Shown: positions 32,227-41,476 of the stretch, in pieces
Layout: every line of letters begins with the position of its first letter
How positions within the stretch are numbered: position 1 is the first letter of the stretch
Assembly: GCA_039806065.1 (NCBI GenBank)
Contig: JBDKJS010000213.1
Span: forward strand, 1-44,607
Direction of reading: 5' to 3'
Origin: JBDKJS01 sp039806065
Lineage (GTDB): Bacteria > Bacteroidota > Bacteroidia > AKYH767-A > 2013-40CM-41-45
DNA: 44,607 nucleotides
Position numbers and translations under genes: made by a program
The notes under the pieces: generated by a model
The model's database searches: none
The model's input: the letters and a program-made list of their open reading frames with translations, nothing else
Told to the model about the DNA's origin: nothing

Positions 32227-35200
32227 TTAGTGGATGATACTTATTTTTCCAATTGCCTTCACTACATCATTTGATTTAACAATATATAAATAGAGGCCAT
32301 TGCTCAAAGATTCTACATTAATCTTATTGTCAACAACTTTTTCTTGCACAACTATATTACCTAATTGATTTTTTATTTCAATCTGCAAAACTTCGCTGTT
32401 AAGATTTTGGATATTTAAAACTGTAGAGGCAGGATTAGGAAAAACTTTCAAACCTCCATCAAAATAGCTTGTAGAGTCGATTTTCCTTTTCCGCATAGCT
32501 ACATTGGCGCAAAACAACTGATCATCAAATATCAATTCCTGATTCTGCGAATAAACAATAGCACGCGCTTCGTAAACAGAAGGCCCTCCAATATAGGGAC
32601 ACATATTGGCAATGGCAAGATTTTCATCATACTCTTGTTGTGTGAGAATAGTTCTTTCTTCGCCCCACAAATTGAGCTTTGTTTCAGTAACTTTTTTCTC
32701 ATTGATTGCATAGATTTCTATAGGATTAACCTCAGCCAATTTCTCCTTAGCCTCATTGATACGCATCAAGCGAATTTCAGGGGTTATTGCACCACTGCTT
32801 TCATCGGTGATAAATGAAACTGCCACTTGAGTTTCGGCTAATTTCTCTTTATCACTATTCATCTGATCCTGATAAAAGTCATTCAAGATGGCACTGGTGA
32901 GCAATGTAGGATCTTCTTTTATTTTCTTCAATAACTCTTTCTCTTGCAACCACTGATAAAGTGCTTCGTCATTGGGTTGTGTGCTTAGCTGCTCACTAAA
33001 TTGCTCTAAGCCTTCCAGACTGGCCTCATCCCATGGGATATCATTTTCACATTCACGTGGGCAAGCAAATGGAACATATGCTGGCTGATTATTGGGCAGA
33101 AAAGCAGTTGCCAAACCAATAGCATTGTTTGTAAGCGGATTGTAGATTCCGTTATTGACCCAGAAAGCATTATTTGCTGCATAAGAATTTATACTCAAGA
33201 TAGCGGCTCCATAAAATGTTCCGTTGTTATCATAGCCGAGGTATTTGTTGCCGGGGGTGTTGTTTTGGTTGTTGAGCTGCTGCGGGCCCAGGGTGCCGCC
33301 ATAGAGGTTGCTGCCCACTTGCTCGCCCAGCACCAAACCATAGAAAGAGCCGCGAAACTGGTTGCCCAATATTTTGCTGCCAAGGCTGTTGCCTGTGAAC
33401 TGAATACCCTGCCGCGCATTCCAGTTGTTGTTGCACTGAAGGGTCATGTCAGTAGAATAGGCATTGGTGATGTTGGTAAAATTACCCAAAGACCAGGCTC
33501 CCTGGGTGATGTAATTTTGATTGCAACTTACTGTCATTTTTACATTGTTCTGCAATAGTATGCCTGCATATTTATGGGTGCTTTGGTGGTTAATATTTCG
33601 GGCATTTAAAATATTGTTTTGGTCAATGTTGCCATAGCCATTGTTAGATACATGTATGCCTGCATAGCCCCCGGTGGTGATGGCATTGGCGGTTATGCTA
33701 AGGTGATTGCCGGCATTGGCATGGTCCAGGTTTAAGATGCCAAACTCTTTCTGGTAGTTAGGGTTAACAGTAGTAATGCTGTTGTTCTTAATATTAATAC
33801 CCGAGTTAACGGAAGCATTCAGCGAAATACCGGAACCTACAAAATCCATCTGGTTATCAGTGATACTAATTGTTTTACCAATATTAAATGCTCCAGCTAT
33901 GGCATTGTCGCATAGGGAAAAAGAGGTGGAGGTTACATTAAAATCTCTGTTGTACTCTAAAATGCCACGGCTGCAATCGGTAAAGCTCACGGCATGTTTA
34001 GGCAAGGCACTGCCTATGTTTAGAAAATAGCTGCGCGATGGATTTCTGTCGCAATACACACCACCTGCATGTGAGGCCGGTGTAGCACCGCGATTGATGT
34101 TAGAGAAATCAGTACCGTAGAGACCAAGGTCGCTTTCTTTAATATCTATTCCAATAACAGCATCAGAGATGGTGTTGTGCGCTTCAAAAGTACCGTTCGA
34201 TAACTGGCGGGGTCTGATGAAAACATTGCGGCAGTTGTTAAAAGAAATTTGTTGGTCGCTTTGGGTCACCTGCCATGCATGGGGGGTGGCAGGGCAACTG
34301 AAAGTGTTATTACCACCAATAACGTATGCAAAAGCAGGTTGACGAGATACCAAAATATCATCCAAATTAAATATTTGAATTGATTTTTTATTGTTGTAAA
34401 ACATGCTGCCATAAATACCGAGTCTGCCCCCATCGGTGAGCACTAAACCATTGGTAGCATCTTGCAAGGTGATGTGGTATAAAATGGCATCGTTGCCTCG
34501 GCCTTTAAAATAGATACCATCCCACAGGCCATCGCAGCCCCTAAAAATATTGTTATTTTCAGAGGGAGTACGCAAGCCTGTACCATCGGTAAAAACCATT
34601 TTAGTGCCGGGAGACATGATAAAAGTATTCTCATCAAAATTAATTGAATTACCGGTGTAAGGTACATCAAAAATAATATCGCTGGTACAGTAATAGGTAG
34701 TGTTTGCAGCGAGAAAAGTACCAAGGTTTTGTGCATTGATGATATTGTTATTTCTATTGACCATGGTATAGCCTTGTCCCAAACAGCCACACGTATTGGT
34801 AGATTGAGGGGTAACATTGGCAACGGTGGTGCAACCTCTGTTATCTGTTATTAAAAAAGAGTATGGAGTAGCGTCCTCAAGATTCTTTACATTATTGCTA
34901 TTGAGCAGTATGTTACCGGGATTCATCACTACATTGTAAGTAGTATAATTGATCCCCGATGCAGCCATGGGTGTGCCTCCCGTGATGTGCAATGCTATTT
35001 CGGCATCATTGCCTTCCTGGCAACTGCTTTGTGTAACAGTAGTTTGGGCTGTGAGCGGGGCAATGGGGTGAAGCACTATATTGGTAATGGTGGAGCAATT
35101 AGCTGAAACAGCCAAAATAGGATATGTACCAGCATTAACTCCATTTAATCTGTAACCAAAGTTTGTAGAATTTAAAGTTGTTCCGTTATACCAATAAGTT

Positions 35201-37929
35201 GTGCCTATTGGGCTTATCTGTGATATGTTTATTTGCGCATTTGATGTTGAACATGCGCTAAGGTTAGAAGTAACTACTTGTGTCACTTCTTGATTTTGCT
35301 CGATAGTGAAAGACTGGTATGTGTGGCAAGTTCCATTTACTCCGTGCAGCGTGTAAGTACCTGCAGGAATATTACTGATAGAAATGCCTGTTGCACCGTT
35401 GTTCCAGCCATAGGCATAACCGGAAGCACCTGTTAAAGTAATACTACCAGTATTAGAGCCAAAGCAACCTGCATTTGTAATCGCGGGCGTAGTTGCCGGA
35501 GATGTTCCTGAATTGGATAAATTATGGGTTAAAATACTGGTGCAGTTATTAGCCCCGCTGCCGGTGAAATAGAGTTTGCTATAATAAACACCTGCCGATA
35601 AATCGCTGATGCTATTGCCTTGTGAATAAGGTTGAAGAAACAGATTACTGATAGTAGTTGTTGCAGGGGTAACTGTTATACTACCATTGGCACTTGCACA
35701 ACTGGGCTGTGTATATGCCGTTGTAGCTGCTGGCGATGTAGCTCCAAAATCTGCAGCTTCAACACGCTGTGTAATTTCCTGCTTGCATCCATTGTTCATT
35801 ATTTGAACAGTATATCTACCTTCTATATTGCCCGTTCCTCCACTACCATCCAAAATAATGCTGCTGCCTAATTGTCCATTGCTCCAGCGATAGTAGTGAT
35901 TGGCTGAGGTTGGTAAAGCAGGCACTACCTTGAGAGAAATAACATTGCCGCCTGCACAATTGAGTTCAATGGCGGCATGCACCGGGTCGTTGTGGGTGAT
36001 GGTTTGGGTAGTAGATTGATTGATGCCGCAAACTGCAGTGGTTGTAGTATATTTATAACCTCCACCACTGTTGATAGTAATTTCCGCTTGCTCGGCATCA
36101 CTAGCAGCCATTCTTTGGTAGCTACCAATAACTACTCCATTTCTATACCATGTTAATTGATTATTCAAAGGCAATGCCATCGAAACCAGGTTTGTTCTTT
36201 GTCCATCACAAAGTGCAGTGCTGCCTAACACTCCTACAGAGAGTGTATTAGAAACTACAATATTTTGAAGCGGTGTTTTGTAGGAACACCCCGTGCTGTA
36301 GATTAGTTCTAAAGTAGCAGTGTAATTTCCTACAGGCAAACTCACATTATTAAAAAGAATGCTTGAGGTATTTGAATTAGAACCATCATAGGCCTTTGAA
36401 GTCCCTGTTTGAACTGAGACAATAGAATTGCTGTTGTTCAAAATTTCTAAGCGATATTTAATTCCATTTTCCAATGGGCCTGAATAATTAATTCTAACAG
36501 TGCCACTACCACCGCTTGCACACACGGGCGTGTTGGTAGAGAACATCAAAGGCTCCTGATCGTTTTTGCTGAGGTGGGTATAGTTGAACCAACAAAAACC
36601 ACCTGCTTGAATATCATTGCGCACAGTGGGAGAGCTGGCTAATTCGGAAGCTTTGAGCCAATCATAAACTACTTTTTCAGCAGAATAAATATTGTTTCTG
36701 CTATTTTGAGAAAACCATTCACCAAAGTAATTATCATAGCCATTATTATACAAACGTTCTGCACTTACTAAAGGATGAAAATCGGTAAAACGGTTGGTTG
36801 TTCCTCTTCTATAGGCATCTGCGTTGCTCAATGCATGTTGTGGTGAAGAAGGATCTGTACCAAAGTTAACTTGTAGTATTCTATCAATATACTTAGGCCT
36901 AACAAGTGGGTACAGCCCACTAAGGGGTCCATCATTTTCTGCTGCCATCTGTTCTGCGTTCAACGGGCCTAATGTACTGCAAGCTGATTGAGGATCAGGC
37001 ACATTAGGGTCAGGCCCATATTGCAAATAAAGTTGAATTTTTAATTGATGAATATTTTGGTTGAGAGCATTGTACATCTCTTTAATTTGATAAACATGAT
37101 TTCTCAGATTACGATAAAAAGCATATCTGCGGTCAACAGGATTATTTAAAATCAAACTTGGGCATTCATCATATACGGAAGCCATTAATCCATTGCTGTT
37201 CCAATACTCCAATTCAATGTGCAGTAAATCGAATTTTTGAGCGCAACCATTGCCGCTCACACCAAAATTGGCCACTCTCAATTGGAATTTCACCAATTCA
37301 CTCATTACCTTGTCGGCATCAGAGATTGTGCTGAGCGTATTGTCCTGTTCGGCAATGGCAAGCCCTTGAGAATAGGCATTTGTGTTTTTTTGTTGTTGGG
37401 AGAATACAAAAGGTGCGGTTATACGCAATGGCGCACCACTTAGGCGGTCGAAAAATGCCTGACTTTCGCCTGCTGCTATTATTTCGGTAATGCAGTAGTT
37501 GTTTCTGGCTTTCTGCATAAAGCGGCAAAGGTGAGTTTCTAGGTCTTCCATCACACCTGTATTATAATTGTAAGCCAAAATTCCCCTGCCTATTATTTTG
37601 TGCAAATCATAAAGTATAATACTGGTGATATGCCTGTTGCGGCAAAACAACAATGCTTCGTCTTCTTTTTCAAAAATTCCATCTTCGTTTGCATCAACAC
37701 TGAGAATGGAATTGTTAGGATCAATAATGTAATTACCGCTATTGATAGTTTGTGTTTGAAATCCTAAAAAATCATTGATGTACAATCCGCGATGCGGATC
37801 TTTTTCAGGTAGTGGACTAACTTGGGCTAAGGCTGTAAATTCTGAAAATAGAGCAACTCCAAAGAGTACCCAAAATAGGATTTGCTTCTTTTTTTTTAGT
37901 GTGGTTAGGTTAGCAATTTTAGTTTTCAT
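32227..37929 (-). CDS. Giant T9SS-secreted multidomain surface protein (SprB-like repeat, beta-helix)
   Basis: A 1900-residue secreted protein. Order: signal peptide (1-36, ending ALAQ); an unassigned globular domain (about 37-465) with HITSIILYDLH, KFDLLHIELEYW and FHPLVSAERLYNNGYDNYFG; Ig/SprB-like beta repeats (about 466-1045), including a clear SprB repeat near residue 820 (GCFGSNTGSITLTG, YGWNNGATG); a right-handed beta-helix (about 1050-1610) rich in N and G with ladder strands; a helical region (about 1626-1810); and a T9SS type A sorting domain (LKVFPNPASTVLNI) at the end. It should be exported by T9SS and processed by PorU. Adhesin or surface hydrolase are both possible. Its own promoter is not evident. 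Confidence 0.87.
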   Translation of the reverse strand: MKTKIANLTTLKKKKQILFWVLFGVALFSEFTALAQVSPLPEKDPHRGLYINDFLGFQTQTINSGNYIIDPNNSILSVDANEDGIFEKEDEALLFCRNRHITSIILYDLHKIIGRGILAYNYNTGVMEDLETHLCRFMQKARNNYCITEIIAAGESQAFFDRLSGAPLRITAPFVFSQQQKNTNAYSQGLAIAEQDNTLSTISDADKVMSELVKFQLRVANFGVSGNGCAQKFDLLHIELEYWNSNGLMASVYDECPSLILNNPVDRRYAFYRNLRNHVYQIKEMYNALNQNIHQLKIQLYLQYGPDPNVPDPQSACSTLGPLNAEQMAAENDGPLSGLYPLVRPKYIDRILQVNFGTDPSSPQHALSNADAYRRGTTNRFTDFHPLVSAERLYNNGYDNYFGEWFSQNSRNNIYSAEKVVYDWLKASELASSPTVRNDIQAGGFCWFNYTHLSKNDQEPLMFSTNTPVCASGGSGTVRINYSGPLENGIKYRLEILNNSNSIVSVQTGTSKAYDGSNSNTSSILFNNVSLPVGNYTATLELIYSTGCSYKTPLQNIVVSNTLSVGVLGSTALCDGQRTNLVSMALPLNNQLTWYRNGVVIGSYQRMAASDAEQAEITINSGGGYKYTTTTAVCGINQSTTQTITHNDPVHAAIELNCAGGNVISLKVVPALPTSANHYYRWSNGQLGSSIILDGSGGTGNIEGRYTVQIMNNGCKQEITQRVEAADFGATSPAATTAYTQPSCASANGSITVTPATTTISNLFLQPYSQGNSISDLSAGVYYSKLYFTGSGANNCTSILTHNLSNSGTSPATTPAITNAGCFGSNTGSITLTGASGYAYGWNNGATGISISNIPAGTYTLHGVNGTCHTYQSFTIEQNQEVTQVVTSNLSACSTSNAQINISQISPIGTTYWYNGTTLNSTNFGYRLNGVNAGTYPILAVSANCSTITNIVLHPIAPLTAQTTVTQSSCQEGNDAEIALHITGGTPMAASGINYTTYNVVMNPGNILLNSNNVKNLEDATPYSFLITDNRGCTTVANVTPQSTNTCGCLGQGYTMVNRNNNIINAQNLGTFLAANTTYYCTSDIIFDVPYTGNSINFDENTFIMSPGTKMVFTDGTGLRTPSENNNIFRGCDGLWDGIYFKGRGNDAILYHITLQDATNGLVLTDGGRLGIYGSMFYNNKKSIQIFNLDDILVSRQPAFAYVIGGNNTFSCPATPHAWQVTQSDQQISFNNCRNVFIRPRQLSNGTFEAHNTISDAVIGIDIKESDLGLYGTDFSNINRGATPASHAGGVYCDRNPSRSYFLNIGSALPKHAVSFTDCSRGILEYNRDFNVTSTSFSLCDNAIAGAFNIGKTISITDNQMDFVGSGISLNASVNSGINIKNNSITTVNPNYQKEFGILNLDHANAGNHLSITANAITTGGYAGIHVSNNGYGNIDQNNILNARNINHQSTHKYAGILLQNNVKMTVSCNQNYITQGAWSLGNFTNITNAYSTDMTLQCNNNWNARQGIQFTGNSLGSKILGNQFRGSFYGLVLGEQVGSNLYGGTLGPQQLNNQNNTPGNKYLGYDNNGTFYGAAILSINSYAANNAFWVNNGIYNPLTNNAIGLATAFLPNNQPAYVPFACPRECENDIPWDEASLEGLEQFSEQLSTQPNDEALYQWLQEKELLKKIKEDPTLLTSAILNDFYQDQMNSDKEKLAETQVAVSFITDESSGAITPEIRLMRINEAKEKLAEVNPIEIYAINEKKVTETKLNLWGEERTILTQQEYDENLAIANMCPYIGGPSVYEARAIVYSQNQELIFDDQLFCANVAMRKRKIDSTSYFDGGLKVFPNPASTVLNIQNLNSEVLQIEIKNQLGNIVVQEKVVDNKINVESLSNGLYLYIVKSNDVVKAIGKISIIH

Positions 37930-38421
37930 AACACCATATTTTATTGTTTGTAAAAATGATTATATACTACCACCTATGTAGCATATTTTAATTACAATAA
38001 TAGAATAAACAGATCTTAAAAGGTGAGCTCTGTTAAATATTCTTTTGGTGGAAGAAATTCTTTTTGTAATGGTTAATTACCATGTAAATTTAAAAACAAT
38101 CAATAAGAAAACAAAAAAATAATTTACACTGCATATTTTATCTTCAAAGTTTTGTAAACAAAAAGACAAACTACCATTTAGTAATAAAAAAGTAAATTGA
38201 ATTAAGTTAACCTTTAGTCCAATAATTAAAGCATGGTAGCTTGCAGTGTTGGCCCGCCCCCGATAGAGGCAGGTAGCTGCTGCCCGCAGGGCAGCACTAC
38301 GGCCGATAGCGGGATCAGGCGCCTGAATAACTTTACGGTTGGGTGGTGGATGCTAAAAATGAACTGAGAGTATGGGTCAGAGAAAAAGGGTTAAAGGAGA
38401 AGGCGGGTAGTAGTGATCAAA
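37930..38421. repeat. Intergenic region with GC-rich hairpin element B
   Basis: This 492-base gap has no gene I can support. Bases 37930-38220 are A/T-rich. A sharp GC-rich island spans about 38249-38330: a perfect 7-bp hairpin (38279-38285 with 38289-38295, loop GCA), outer arms CCCGC (38253-38257) and GCGGG (38309-38313), a repeated CCGATAG (38260-38266 and 38303-38309), and a 12-base palindrome (38315-38326). Its CCGCAGGGC at 38284-38292 recurs in element A at 30.7 kb. Confidence 0.5.
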
Positions 38422-38811
38422 TTATTTGGTGGCGGTAGCGGTTACCACATCGGTACTTACTCCATCTTTGACAGTGTAGTCAAAAGTTATTTTTCCACCG
38501 CTGTACACTCCGGTGCCGCTGATGGTGTCGCCACTGACGATTTCGTAATAGCTGATGTTGTTACCGCTGGTTTCGCCTCTAACGGTGGTATTGGTGCCTT
38601 GTTTGTCGAAATTTTTTAAGAGTACTCCTGCAGCGGTGCTATTGCTGGTACTTATGGTGAGGCTCCAGGCAAGGGTGCCGCTTTGGGTGCCGGTACTGCT
38701 TACATTCCATGTGCCGATGAATTTGTCACGATCGTCAATGGCGGGGTCTTCAGTACTATCGCAGGCTATAAGAAGTGAGGCTAGAAATGCGAAGGCGATT
38801 ATTCGTTTCAT
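38422..38811 (-). CDS. Small lipocalin-like lipoprotein
   Basis: A 129-residue lipoprotein. The signal peptide ends in the lipobox LLIAC (Cys17), and an acidic linker DSTEDPAIDDRDKF leads to FIGTWNVSSTG, the opening of lipocalin-like beta-barrel domains common in Bacteroidota. Further strands are rich in Ser, Thr and Gly. Function and ligand are unknown. It lies 68 bases downstream of hutU on the same strand, but no functional link is apparent. Codons look more GC-rich than in the 1900-aa gene beside it. Confidence 0.72.
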   Translation of the reverse strand: MKRIIAFAFLASLLIACDSTEDPAIDDRDKFIGTWNVSSTGTQSGTLAWSLTISTSNSTAAGVLLKNFDKQGTNTTVRGETSGNNISYYEIVSGDTISGTGVYSGGKITFDYTVKDGVSTDVVTATATK

Positions 38812-38879
38812 AATTAGTTTAAATTACAAGTATGCAATGATATGTTGGTGATTGCTAGGTTTGTAAAAATGATCTAAAA

Positions 38880-40562
38880 TCATGCCAAGCGATCGCGTAA
38901 ATTTAATCTGTGTTGGCGGGCTGTATCGGCAGCTATATCGTAGCCGGCATCGAGGTGGCGCAATACGCCCATGGCGGGATCATTGTGCAGTACTCGATGG
39001 ATTCGTTCGGCTGCTTGGGTAGTGCCATCGGCAACGATGACCATGCCGGCATGGATGCTATAGCCTATGCCCACCCCACCACCATGATGGAGGCTTACCC
39101 AGGTGGCGCCACCGGCTGTATTGATAAGGCTGTTGAGCACGGGCCAATCGGCAATGGCATCGCTCCCATCTTTCATGGCTTCTGTTTCGCGGTTGGGTGA
39201 GGCTACACTGCCGCAGTCGAGGTGGTCGCGACCGATGACGATGGGGGCTTTTACTTTTCCTGTGCGCACTAGCTCATTAAAAGCTTGACCTGCTTTTTCG
39301 CGTTCGCCCATTCCAAGCCAGCAAATACGAGCCGGTAGGCCTTGGAAGGTTATTCTTTCTTGCGCCATGGTGATCCACCGGTGGAGGGGTTTGTTGTGGG
39401 GGAAGAGGTCCAGTATGACTTTATCGGTTGTGTAAATATCTTCAGGATCGCCACTGAGGGCTGCCCATCTGAAGGGGCCTTTGCCTTCGCAAAAAAGTGG
39501 TCGAATGTAGGCGGGTACAAATCCTGGAAAATCAAATGCATTGGTAACTCCTTTGGCAAAGGCTTGACCGCGGAGGTTATTGCCATAATCAAAGGTAACG
39601 GCTCCTCTTTTTTGGAGAGCTAGCATAAGTTTTACATGATTGCACATGGATTGGGTGCTCAGGTGTGCATAGGTAGTAGGGTCTTGATTGCGAAGGGTGC
39701 GCGCTTCTGCCACGGTGAGCCCTTGAGGAAAATAACCAACTAGCTCATCGTGTGCACTGGTTTGATCTGTAAGCGTATCGGGTGTAATGTTGCGGTCGAT
39801 GAGGCGTTGCAATAAATCAATGGCATTGCACACCACGCCTATGGATCGGGCTTGGCCTTGTGCTTTATAGGCCAGGGCTTGGTCTATGGCTTGGTCTATG
39901 TCATAGGATATTTCATCGATGTATCGGGTTTCTAATCTCTTTTTAATTCGCCATTCTTCCACTTCAGCAGCCAGGCAGGTGCCTTCATTCATGGTGATGG
40001 CCAGTGGTTGTGCACCGCCCATACCGCCCAAACCGGCAGTAACATTGAGGGTGTTTTTTAAACTTCCAGAAAAGTGCTGGCGTGCTACTTCGGCATAGGT
40101 TTCAAAGGTGCCTTGTACAATACCTTGGGATCCAATGTAGATCCAGCTTCCAGCAGTCATTTGGCCATACATGATTAGTCCTTTGTCTTCTAGTTCTCTA
40201 AAGTAATCCCATGTGGCCCATTTGGGTACCAATTGTGAATTGGCAATAATTACTCGTGGAGCATTCTCATGGGTGGGAAGGATGCCTACGGGCTTGCCAC
40301 TTTGTATTAAAAGAGTTTCATCGTTATTTAAATCTTTTAATGCTTTAACTATTAATTCAAAGCTTTCGACATTTCTAGCAGCTTTGCCAGTGCCACCATA
40401 TACGATCAAATCTTGGGGGCGCTCTGCCACATCAGGATCTAGATTGTTATATAGCATACGAAGGGCAGCTTCTTGAAGCCAACCTTTGCATTGAAGGGTG
40501 GTGCCTGTTGGTGTTTTTAGTTGGGAAAGTTCTATTTGTTTGCTAGAGCCGGCTATGTTCAT
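38880..40562 (-). CDS. hutU: Urocanate hydratase (urocanase)
   Basis: NAD-dependent hydratase converting urocanate to imidazolonepropionate, second step of histidine degradation (EC 4.2.1.49), cytoplasmic. The 560-residue length is normal. The urocanase signature FQGLPARICW is present with the active-site Cys414 (codon 39321-39323). Other landmarks are YGGTGKAARN, the NAD-site region TAGLGGMGGAQPLA, FCEGKGPFRWAALSGDPEDI and HHGGGVGIGYSIHAG. No hutH, hutI or hutG lies within the window, so it is unlinked from the rest of the pathway here. The gene is visibly richer in G and C than its neighbours, especially in the 3' half. Confidence 0.96.
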   Translation of the reverse strand: MNIAGSSKQIELSQLKTPTGTTLQCKGWLQEAALRMLYNNLDPDVAERPQDLIVYGGTGKAARNVESFELIVKALKDLNNDETLLIQSGKPVGILPTHENAPRVIIANSQLVPKWATWDYFRELEDKGLIMYGQMTAGSWIYIGSQGIVQGTFETYAEVARQHFSGSLKNTLNVTAGLGGMGGAQPLAITMNEGTCLAAEVEEWRIKKRLETRYIDEISYDIDQAIDQALAYKAQGQARSIGVVCNAIDLLQRLIDRNITPDTLTDQTSAHDELVGYFPQGLTVAEARTLRNQDPTTYAHLSTQSMCNHVKLMLALQKRGAVTFDYGNNLRGQAFAKGVTNAFDFPGFVPAYIRPLFCEGKGPFRWAALSGDPEDIYTTDKVILDLFPHNKPLHRWITMAQERITFQGLPARICWLGMGEREKAGQAFNELVRTGKVKAPIVIGRDHLDCGSVASPNRETEAMKDGSDAIADWPVLNSLINTAGGATWVSLHHGGGVGIGYSIHAGMVIVADGTTQAAERIHRVLHNDPAMGVLRHLDAGYDIAADTARQHRLNLRDRLA

Positions 40563-40783
40563 AGTGTGCAGTATTTTACAGTTTATAAAGTTGGGTAAAG
40601 TTACAAAAACTATTGGTAATCATTGGAAGGTGGGAGGTGCTTATTAGTTGGCGCCATTTTGTAGTCTTTGGTTCATAAATAATAAATGATGTAGAAAGTT
40701 GGTATTGCAGTCATAATTTGCTTTCAATTACTTTGTGCTCATATTTAGCTGGTTTGTTTAATTGTAATTAATTTTTTTTAGGT

Positions 40784-41380
40784 ATGAGTAAGGTAAACAT
40801 TGCCATTTTTGCTGGTGGTACTGGTAGTAATGCTTTCAGAATTGATGATCATTTTAAAAATCATTCACAAATTCAAATAGCTGCGCTCTATTGCAATGTG
40901 GCAGATGCTCCTGTAGTGAGTGGGATGCAACAGCGGGGTGTACCAGTGGTATTGTTTAACCGGCAACAATTTTATAAGGAAGAGACCATTGCCATTGACC
41001 TTAAAAGGAGGCAGATTGATTTTGTGGTTCTGGCGGGATTCATGTGGTTGATTCCTCTGCAGCTGATTAAATTATATGATGGTAAAATGCTCAATGTTCA
41101 TCCATCGAAATTGCCTGCATTTGGCGGTAAAGGAATGTATGGCATGCACGTGCATGAAGCCGTGATTGCATCAGGTATGAAATCAAGTGGCATTACCATA
41201 CATTATGTGAATGAATATTTTGACGAGGGAAGAATAGTGCATCAAGTGGATGCTCCCGTGCTTTCTGGTGATTCGCCTCAGCAACTTGCCGAACGTATTA
41301 AAGTGTTGGAACACTTTCACTATCCAAAGGTGATAGAGTCTGAGGTGACAAAACACTTTCAGCTAAAGGCCCATTTATAG
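40784..41380 (+). CDS. purN: Phosphoribosylglycinamide formyltransferase
   Basis: Transfers a formyl group from 10-formyltetrahydrofolate to GAR in purine synthesis (EC 2.1.2.2), cytoplasmic. The 198-residue length fits. The phosphate loop is FAGGTGSNAFRI near the N-terminus. Catalytic residues are N104 and H106 in LNVHPSKLP and D147 in YVNEYFDEGRIV. The folate-binding part contains AGFMWLIP. The gene is divergent from hutU across a 221-base spacer and stands alone, 96 bases before the TonB-dependent receptor. No other pur genes are visible. Confidence 0.94.
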   Translation: MSKVNIAIFAGGTGSNAFRIDDHFKNHSQIQIAALYCNVADAPVVSGMQQRGVPVVLFNRQQFYKEETIAIDLKRRQIDFVVLAGFMWLIPLQLIKLYDGKMLNVHPSKLPAFGGKGMYGMHVHEAVIASGMKSSGITIHYVNEYFDEGRIVHQVDAPVLSGDSPQQLAERIKVLEHFHYPKVIESEVTKHFQLKAHL

Positions 41381-41476
41381 TCAAGTTTTCTTCTAGTTTT
41401 ATTTAACATTATTTTAGCAATCTTATTCCGCCTAAAGGTAGGATAATAACTAACTTGCGGCCTTAAGTTTTATAAT

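Noticed and set aside
33195..33558. Overlapping open frames on both strands in the beta-helix region of the 1900-aa gene
   Set aside because: They arise from the GC-rich block inside a continuous 1900-codon frame and have no start signals or family likeness.
37930..38421. CRISPR array or tRNA in the long gap
   Set aside because: The repeated CCGATAG occurs only twice without regular spacing, and no cloverleaf or conserved T-loop sequence is visible.
41381..41476. Riboswitch (for example cobalamin) before the TonB receptor
   Set aside because: The gap is only 96 bases, A/T-rich, and has no recognisable conserved riboswitch core.
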